DNA of 64,000 nt from assembly GCA_036971615.1 (NCBI GenBank), contig JAYKKR010000046.1, positions 179,295 through 243,294 on the forward strand, in the 5' to 3' direction. Below are positions 55,880 to 64,000 of the stretch, piece by piece. The DNA is from Amyloporia xantha. Taxonomy: Eukaryota > Basidiomycota > Agaricomycetes > Polyporales > Adustoporiaceae. Within the stretch, counting starts at the first letter, position 1; each line of letters begins with the position of its first letter. The notes below the pieces were generated by a model that ran no database searches, was not told where the DNA came from, and was given only the letters and a program-made list of their open reading frames with translations. The position numbers were made by a program, and so were the translations under genes.

Positions 55880-58639
55880 TCAGACCGCGTTTAAGGAGCC
55901 TTTTCCTCGCCCGGCTGCTCTTCTTGCTCGCTTGGACGGTGAACTCTCCTCATCGGGATCAACACGGGTCCGTTTGCTACTGGATCGACTCCGAGGCGCT
56001 TCTGCTACGTTGTCTCCGACGGGTGCTGCGTACCTGAATCCATTTCGGACGTCCGCGCAAGAAGCTACCTGCAGGGCCACCTGGGCGGCTAGAATACGTC
56101 TGATATTCTCTGGTAGGTTAGGCAGGAACAGTTGGGTATCAGTGAGGGCTGGCCCGGTGGGTCGATCCTGTCTGCCAGCGGCCAATATCTTCTCGCGTAT
56201 CTTCTCGTCCCGATGTTTGCTTGATGTGAGCTGAGGTTGAGCAACGGGTCGAAGGATCGCAGCATCGTCCACAGGCCAATCTTCGCATGCGAGAGCTTCA
56301 TCGAACTTTGCAAGGACAGTTTCATAGGTAAGCGGGACCACCGGAGACTTGCCCATCCTGCAGTTTGATGAACAGAGTTCCCCGTATTCCCTCAGGAGGA
56401 ACGAAAGCGGAGAGTTGCCTGGTATGGCGAATGATTTATATCTCAACAGCCAGATGCGTTTTTGGCCAGAGCATTCGTCTTCGTATTCCGGTGTGAAGAA
56501 TGTGGCGGCTGCTTTCCGTCCCTTAGGATGGTCATGCTCTGTGTGACGGAGCACAAGCCATACTAGTAGCCAATAGAATGACTCCAGGTCGTGACGGGCT
56601 TCGTGCATAGCAGTACCTTCCAGGATTTCAATTGCCATGAAATACAAGGTTCCCTAGGAGCAACCCATCAGCTGGACTTCATGCATGCACGAACATCTAC
56701 CCAGCGTACCGTCTGCGCTTTTGGTTTCTTCTCCACAACCGGTGTCACGATCCTCGTGGCATCCTCGCTGGAGCACAAGTCAGAACGACTGCGTTCGCCG
56801 TTCTCCGCGCAGTACGTCCTCACAACGTACGCTTCCCAGCAATCGCGGCTTATTTCAAGATTATTCGCCCGAAGAAAGTGTTTCCAGTTGAAGCTGTAGT
56901 CAAAGTCGCCGATGAATCCCTTGAACGGGGCATCATCCGCAATCATCACATTGCCTTCGCTGATATCTTGATGTAGCACACCAGCCTTATAAGCGGCGCG
57001 ATGCCCTGGAGCCAAGCTCCAATTAGATGCGGTGGACTATCTAATGACAGAATAAATGCTTACCTTTGATTGCATCCCTCAACGCCTCTACTAACTCTCG
57101 TGTGCTCTTGAACCGAGAAATGGGTCTTCCAACCGTTTTGAGCGCCAGTCGCGTGTGGCTCCGCTCATGACATAGCGTCGAAGACGGGTTGCGGAGGCGG
57201 GCTGAGAGAGTCTGATGACAGACAGGCAAAGGAAGCGATTGCTCGTCATCTGGATGCTGTATGTGAGAGCAACCACTGGCCGATGGATTAGGGTATTTGA
57301 TATCCAGAGGTGATGCGTCAGATTGAACACCCGAGGATGATTTGCACGACCATCGCCGGTTAGTCTCGATTTCGCCGAAATCCACACCGGAGAGGAACTG
57401 GGCAACCCCGAACTGAAGGGCAGATTCGTCCAGCAGATCACTGTGCTCTTCATCCAATTCTGTTAGGGATTCGTGGAGACCTGTGCGAAGCGTCGCATAG
57501 AAATCCAACTCGGACACGTGCGAGAGCAGCCTCCACGAATCCTTGACGATGATAGTAGTTCCATCAGTGCTACCTTCCGCTAATGCCTCCCATACCATGG
57601 ACGCCCGGGAGAACAGACGCGGATTGATGTATTGCAGTCTGAAGGCAAAACATGTCACTGAGCGTCCAGCAGGGTCATCAATTGCCATCCATCGGCACAC
57701 TCTGCGTTCCTCAGGAGTAAGAGGCCCCTTGCCACTCTTCATCAACAGATCTTCCGCCCATTGAATGTCCTCGTCGTCCGGCACTCGAACTGTTGGGTCT
57801 GCGCCGACCACGTTATTGGCCTCCATACAAGGGTTGACGAAACGCTGAAGGAATCCCTGCATAATTGAAGGTTCGTCGACATAATTGAATGGCTCCGAAA
57901 CAATAGCGGCACTGTGGTCAAATCGAAAGATCCTTGCGATAGACCCGTAGATGCCTACGACGAAGACGAATAATCGACTCTGCGAGACCAAAATGTTCCG
58001 CGCATGCTTCGACAGTCGAATAATCGTCTCTTCATGTTCAAGAGTAAGCTTTCCGACGGGATCATCCTCATCCCGCGGTAGCACGTCGAAAGCTAAGGCG
58101 ATATTGCTCCAATCTGGTGACGATAAAGACGACGCTTCTTGACCGGGAAGGGAGACAATTACGGTAGGAGTGGATCTATGTTGCTCGTCATCGCACATCT
58201 TGTATGGGAGCTTGATAGAGTTGTTTCGGTTTATCACGAAGGACAAACGCTTTGTATCGTGAAATTGGGCGACCAGTTTCTCGAGTCCAAGTACCTGGAT
58301 CAATGTGAATTTAGCAGAATAGCAGCGATATTATTATTGACTTACAAGTCGTGTGCAGAGGCCCGTATCGTCTTCCGGCGCCCATGTATAGTCGAAGATG
58401 CCCTTTTGTGGCAATGTGCAACATGACGGTCCAGCCTGGCTCGGGACGTATGCTTCGAGGTAATGGTTGGGGTGGGCGCAAAACACATTAATTTTGCAAT
58501 CTATCTGGCTGACGAACACTGGTTCTTTCGCCTGGTCCTGTTGCGAAGTGGGATTGGACGGTAGGATGGAATGGCTGGATGCCCTCCGCGATGTGGAATT
58601 GAAGAGACTATAGGAGGAGGATGAGGTAGTGCTTGACAT
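55880..58639 (-). CDS. Fungal-type protein kinase FunK1, copy 1
   Basis: FunK1 proteins are atypical eukaryotic-like kinases expanded in Agaricomycetes. Four exons fit. Exon 1 begins at 58639 (MSSTTSSSSYSLFNSTSRRA). Exon 2 has AIVSEPFNYVDEPSIMQGFL, FAFRLQYINPRLFSRASMVW and TTIIVKDSWR (the K corresponding to the ATP-anchoring Lys), ending RELVEALRDAIKG. Exon 3 carries the catalytic loop AGVLHQDISEGNVMI and the metal-binding GFIGDFDYSFNWK (DFD instead of DFG, usual in the family). Exon 4 has LYFMAIEILEG, HEARHDLESFYWLLVWLVLR and a basic SPSKRARRA tail near 55900. It has Q where HRD has R. Intact. Targets unknown. Confidence 0.88.
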
Positions 58640-59384
58640 AATGAAGAAGTTTATATGTCAGTTATATGTCAACGCCGTTCTTTTGTGTATGTTCGAGCAG
58701 TCGATCGGGAGTAGGAAGGAAAGGTGTTGGGTGTGGCGACCTTCGTGCCACATCTTTGTGGTCGCAGAAGGCACGTGATCGTTCCACACCCGGACCGGCG
58801 CCTAATTCAATACTCAAATTGTCCATGTCAATCCTGAAGACATGAATTATTCGTATATAACTATCACTGCCAATCACAAGTTCTGGTCAGTATATTCTTC
58901 ATTACCAGTCTGTCCTAATCTGCCGCGCTGCGACCAGCGTACGGCGCGGCCACCGCAGCGGCGCGCGCTCCTACCAGATTCAGTCCTCACGTGCGGCTCT
59001 CGACAGGCCCGTCAAGAACGTCGCCACTACTAGGAGCTGAACTGAATGGGATCAGCCTGTTTGACGGTAATGCTGCTAGTACACTAATGGACTACCGGAA
59101 TACGAAAGAAGCCAGCGGCCCTCCGACCAGCGGAGTTTCCCCCAGGGGTATACACGGCGCACTACTACTAGGCTATGGCGGTGACAATGACACTATAGTA
59201 CTTATTCGCAATTTCGCATCGACTACGAGACAGATATGGTATCAGAGATATATTGTTAAACGAGTGTATGAATATACGGAATACAGGGAAACGGGGCGAA
59301 AGGACGGATTCCCGGCTGGGATATCATTCAGGAACTTGACTTCACAGGCCACGAAGCACGGAATCTAGTCGTCGCTGAAAGGAG
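58640..59384. other. Gap between the tandem kinases
   Basis: These 745 bases hold the promoter side of kinase copy 1 and the 3' side of copy 2. The open frame at 58991-59368 has no recognisable content. Confidence 0.5.
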
Positions 59385-62215
59385 TTATTTTCGGACTCTT
59401 TTTGATAACGGGTCATTCTCTTGGTCACTGATAGATCGTTTGCTTCCCGTGTTGGACTCCTTCAGGGGTACGTCGTCCGTCTGAGAACGGGTATTGTTGC
59501 CACTAATTCTTGGCTGGACTTCCCCACTTTGCGGCGGGAAGTTGTTCGGAAGAAGGGTTCTGCGGCTGCTAGACTGGAATGAACTGTTTATAACTAGCTG
59601 CTCCAGTTGGTGTTGGGTTCCGCGGCTGGTAATGACGACCTGACCGGTGGGAAGCCTGGTGATAGTCGGCGCAGAGAAGGTGTTCTGCTCGGCTTTGCTG
59701 GGTAACTGAAACGGAATAGCAGGATCATCGGTTGGCCAGTCTGGGGAATCGAGCGCCACATCGAATTGGGCCAGGATGTCGGTGTGGGTAAGTAAAATTG
59801 GACTTTGTCCTGTTTGTCTTCTATGCTCGCTTTGAAAGTAGAGATCTTGTAGATCACCATGTAATTTCGTGAGAGGACCATTTCCCTTTATGGAGATTGT
59901 CTGCCTCGACAACCACTTGTACTTCTCGTCAGCGCAGCGCTCGTCGTTGTCGGCAGTAAACAATGTGGAGCATGCAAGTGCTCCCTTTGGGTGATCATGC
60001 GCTGTATGACGCAGAATTAACCAAACCAGTACCCAATAGAATGACTCAAGGTCATGACTGGCATCATGGATAGGTGTTGAGCAGCGATGGCGTCCCATGA
60101 GAATATCTATGGCCAAAAAATACGTGCCACCCTGCACTCACACATGAGCCATGCGTACGTATTATTTGCATTGGTTGAATTTATGCTTACCGTTCGTTCC
60201 TTTAATAGGCTTTGGAGGAGGCCATCTTGAAGCTCTGCAGCAACGTCTGAATACGAATAATGTGAATTTTCTGCTATTATTCCTAGGCCGGCGCTGACAA
60301 ATGTCTTCCAGCTTTCCAGAGTAACCTGCCAGTTTCTTAATTGGAGGAACCTCTTCCAGTTGAAGCTGCGGTCGAAATCTGAAATAAATCCTTTGAAGGG
60401 GGTGTTGGTGGCGATCATGACATTCCCATCGTGGATATCACGTTGCAAAACACCGGCGGCATATACTCGTTGGTGTCCTGCACATGTGGCAGCATGTACG
60501 ATCAGCAATGATTGGAGCGATAGGATTGATATTCACCCACCAACAATAGCATCCCGTAAGGCCTCTATCAATTCCTTCGTCGTCCTGAATGAGTGTAGTG
60601 GCCTCCCAACCGACCGGAGAACCAGTCGCGTATGACTACGTTCCTTGTATGGTGCTGAAAGCTTGTCGCCTATGCATGATGTCGTCCAATGACCGACACG
60701 AACGACATTGGACCCTTCACCAGCAGCAGACTGTGATTGAGCTCCAGCGATATCTTCAGACCCTTGAGATGAATTCGAAACATCCTCAGAAGAGGCGGTT
60801 GTGACTTGAGATAGCAATATTGACCGATAGTCATCAGTGGGAGCCTCCCGTTTGCCTAGATCCACCCCCAGCTCGAACTGGGCAACACCAAAGAGAGCCG
60901 CCTCTGCATCATCAGTGACGCCGGCCCTGATGTCTTCATAGAATTGGATCTCAGAGGTACGGGCGCCTTGTCTCCAGTAATTCTTCAGAATGTACGTTGT
61001 CCCGCTAGTATCGTCTTCCAGGAGGGCTTCGAATACCATCGTCCCGCGTGAAAAGAGCCGCGGATTGATGAACAACAAGCGGAAAGTAAAGTATCGCTTG
61101 ACTGTTCCGTCGTCTGCCTCGACAACAACCAAGCGACAAGCATCCCGATGATCCTGGGTGAACGCAATACTCATGTGCTCTCTGAGCATCCGTGAGACCC
61201 AATCGTATTCCGCACTGACAGGCATTCGTATCGTTGGATCGTCACCGAGGACGCCACATAATTCCGACTCTGGATGAACGAATCGCCATAGAAATTTTCG
61301 CAAAATGTGCGGATCTTGCACATAGTCGAACGGTCGTGAGACCACAGCCGCCGCACGGTCAAAGCGCATGATGCGCGCAGTGTGCCCATAGATTCCAACG
61401 ACGAAGGAAAACAGTCTTCCGTGAACCACCAGTAGATTCCGAGCATTCTTGGCAATTTGAACCATGGTCGCTTTGTGCGTGTCGCTTGCGCTCAGCATCG
61501 GATCTTCTGCTTGCGTGGCTTTCGCTTCAAAGACCATAGATATTTGTTGCCATCGCGCGTGTTTCAGCGTGTCCACATGTTCGCCAGGATGGGACATGAT
61601 AATGTCAGGTCTCGTTTTATGATGTTCTTTCTCGAACGATCTGTACGGAAACCTGATTGAGTGATTGTTATTGTTGTAAAAGGCCGGCCGCTTGTCCCTT
61701 GGAAAGTCCTTGACTAAGGCCTGAAGAGCATTGATCTACGAAAATATCAGCACAGTGTATTCGAGTCGAGCACATCACAACCATCCACTCACAATAGGGG
61801 TGTACATGGACAACTCTCGCCCTTTCTGATTCGGGACATCTGCGAACCTGTTATCAAGTCTCGGCGGCGTTCGGTATTGCTCTCGGCTCGGGGAAAAGAC
61901 AGCCAAGTACTCGTCTAGAGGAGCATCAAATATATGAATATGCCCTTCCAGTTCTGCTTTCCACGCCGCTAGGTTTTTGTCATTGTCTCTCTGGGTGTTT
62001 TTCTCTTCTGTGTGTTGAGCAATAGATTTTTGTCGTGCAGGAGAAACAAGTGCCAGGTGAGAGGTTGGCCCGTCGGAAGGAAGCCCATGGGAGGCTGGTA
62101 CGTTAGAAGCAGGCAGGTGCGAGGCCGGGGACGCGTTAGAGGGCCCCTGGTCAGAGGCCTCTAGGTCAGAGGCCTCCAGATCAGAGCCCCCCAGGCCGCC
62201 CGGTGGCGAATTCAT
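59385..62215 (-). CDS. Fungal-type protein kinase FunK1, copy 2
   Basis: Same order as copy 1. From MNSPPGGLGGSDLEASD at 62215 the N-terminus has internal SDLEA and PASH repeats. Then come FYNNNNHSIRFPYRSF, AVVSRPFDYVQDPHILRKFL, FTFRLLFINPRLFSRGTMVF and TTYILKNYWRQGA (putative ATP-anchoring Lys), RSHTRLVLRSVGRPLHSF, ELIEALRDAI, the catalytic loop AGVLQRDIHDGNVMI, KGFISDFDRSFNWKRF, TYFLAIDILMG, HDASHDLESFYWVLVWLILR, and a tail ending DPLSKRVRK at 59385. Clearly paralogous to copy 1 but well diverged (perhaps half the residues shared). The catalytic loop has QRD where the other has HQD. Intact. Confidence 0.88.
62110..62190. repeat. Short repeats in kinase copy 2 exon 1
   Basis: Near-identical units of aggtcagaggcctc and related gcagg/gaggc words, read on the minus strand as SDLEASDLEASD and PASHLPASNVPASH. 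Confidence 0.7.
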
Positions 62216-64000
62216 GATTAGGGGAACAAACGAGGGAAACCAAAACTGACATGCTTTATAAGAAAACGGAGTGTGGCTCGGGTCAAAGCATGTGGATGCG
62301 AGGCCACCCTTGTGGCGGACTCGGCTTGTTTTGGCAGAAGCCACAGATGCAGAGTACAACAACAAGCGCGCCTAATTCGTCAGCTTGCGGCCCCACTAGT
62401 GGGCCATCCACCTTTGGGCATTATAAATGCATTTTCCGCGAAGAAGCCCTGGGCATCAACAGGCTAATCACGCCACGGAATCAATCACACACCTGACGAT
62501 ATATAAGCTCCATAACAAAAAAGCTAGAAGCGATGGGACTAGCTTCAGATCCTCCGGCAGCAACTGCGTCGGCTGCTCGGTGTTTCAGAGATGCCCATAT
62601 TCAATCGTTAGCAACAGCGGTGGAGAGGCTGTGGGATTTATGATCAACCTGCTTCATGAGTGAACAGATTATCGTGACACGCTGGAGTAGACAATCGTTG
62701 TCATTGTCCGTTGATTTGGCTCTAGCCAAGCAAATCGCTGGGTGGTCTGTCTCTCCTGCCTCCGTTCACAACAGGACAATTCAAGATCAGCTCTTTCCGT
62801 GGAATCGACTGCTCTGACGTACCACACAGGATCAATCTATCTGTATACGTGTCCGTACCGCTCGATATGGGTTGTAACTGACCGTGGCTCAAGAGTACAT
62901 ACTGTTTCAGAATACTCTCAACGAGCCCAAGGAGCTGTCATACCGGGTCTGACAATTGCAGTCAGATGAGCTGTGTTTTGATCGAGAATGGGCATACCAG
63001 GATTACCGGCCGGACCCTCTTTGCACTCTTCGAAGCTACTGTAGCAAGCTCGCAAACGAGAGAGTATTATGTGCGGTCCTCTGTGTCGCATTCAGATTCT
63101 CCTTGTTTGCATCGTTCGCTGGTCAAGCAACATCATACTATCCTACTGACACTGAAAAATTCGAGCCGGTAAGAATATTGTACAACAGCCAGGACGGGGA
63201 CTTACCTAGACAGCTTTCGGATGCACTATCCAGATTGCTCTGTAGCAACTGAAAATCGTGATACAACGTATCCGCGACCCGGTAGACGCAGCTTCCAGTG
63301 TCGGTGGATGGGTAACATCGTAAGGCAATCGATGAAGAGCGTTCGGCAAGGATTCATAGCTGTACTTATTATGTGAGGTCAGACGTCTCGATGAGCCACT
63401 GGAGGAAGCCCTTTAGCGACCGTAGTTCGTGCCGCAAGAAGCAGGCAGTAGCAAACAAGCTCAGACAGCAAAGGGATAAACTCAGACTGTACGCGCCCAT
63501 CTTATTCTTTTGCATTCAGCTTTCTATCGGGTGGATGGCGTTACCCTGGACAGCATGATACATGCGTGTATATGCTGCTGTAGTAAATCTGTCAGTTTCC
63601 TACTAAAGCACGAGCATAGGAATGTGCAAGCAAATACTACATGTGGGTATCGGCAGTTCAGGAGGTGAGGATGCATTGTAATCGGACATGTCTGTCTTGA
63701 CCAGATAACAACAGGATGGTCATATGTATGGTTTGTCATAGCATATATTCGTATGCAGGCACAAGAAAACGTTCAGCGTGGAGAACACTCTACCTTGATG
63801 AGTGAATCCGGTCACCGTCTTCGGTTGGTGTTCTCCTGGTACAGTCTATCCATTTGCGAGGATGCTTTCAGTGCCATTTTGCCTAGTCTCCTTCGCCCTT
63901 TCCTCGCAGAGAAAATTATAGCTTGCACGAGAAAGACTGGACTGAAACATGAGTTAGACAACGGACACAAAAAATGAATTCGAAGATGTACTGTATAAGT
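62216..64000. other. Gene-poor right end
   Basis: About 1.8 kb upstream of kinase copy 2. Several open frames of 60-98 codons on the plus strand have no domain or splice support. A gene just beyond the window cannot be excluded. Confidence 0.45.

Noticed and set aside
58991..59368. Plus-strand open frame of 125 codons between the kinases
   Set aside because: No domain and no upstream exon; most likely chance.

Overview
The window is nuclear DNA of a filamentous basidiomycete, most likely an Agaricomycete. The evidence is gene structure (many 50-60 nt GT-AG introns with CTAAC/CTGAC-like branch points) and gene content: FunK1 fungal kinases, Plavaka-type CACTA transposases, a GCR1_C-domain protein, families of 7TM proteins with an EEMWIVNADYPGG signature, an F-box-like fragment, CLF1 and a PAPS-reductase-type FAD synthetase. 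Species is not resolved.

Layout. (1) 1-6.7 kb: a CGCG-rich accessory block of three lineage-specific genes of low complexity, one with a Zn2Cys6-like cluster. (2) 7.4-8.7 kb: about fifteen copies of an 85/86-bp minisatellite. (3) 8.8-24.7 kb: a transposon-rich tract, nearly all on the minus strand. It holds a partial alpha-COP gene copy, an AT-rich decayed Plavaka-type transposase, an F-box-like fragment, a SAP/GCR1_C gene split by a 745-bp element with tRNA-like inverted ends, and a second Plavaka transposase whose 2-kb intron carries a sense-oriented piece of the RNA polymerase II largest-subunit gene. (4) 24.9-27.9 kb: a nine-exon basic/acidic gene resembling DUF6532 proteins. (5) 28.3-30.7 kb: a 1,071-bp TRIM retrotransposon with identical 236-bp LTRs, sitting in TCTTA-rich transposon-like sequence, then a GC-rich hairpin repeat. 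(6) 31.1-54.6 kb: a segmental inverted duplication. Two 6.3-kb arms each carry a 7TM-A, a 7TM-B and a GNAT gene, and enclose 10.8 kb with an M20 peptidase, the splicing factor CLF1 and FAD synthetase. (7) 55.9-62.2 kb: two tandem FunK1 kinases.

Working together: the spacer genes are core housekeeping functions (splicing, flavin cofactor synthesis) that do not depend on their neighbours. The 7TM/GNAT arm genes are paired copies that all look intact. The transposon tract shows host genes being copied in pieces into element territory.

Data quality: several conserved genes, CLF1 above all, need one extra base in a short homopolymer at multiple points to restore frame, and the missing base is nearly always a deletion. 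This looks like residual long-read error, so pseudogene calls that rest only on 1-bp frameshifts are weak here. Calls based on truncation, nonsense codons, insertions or target duplications are stronger.
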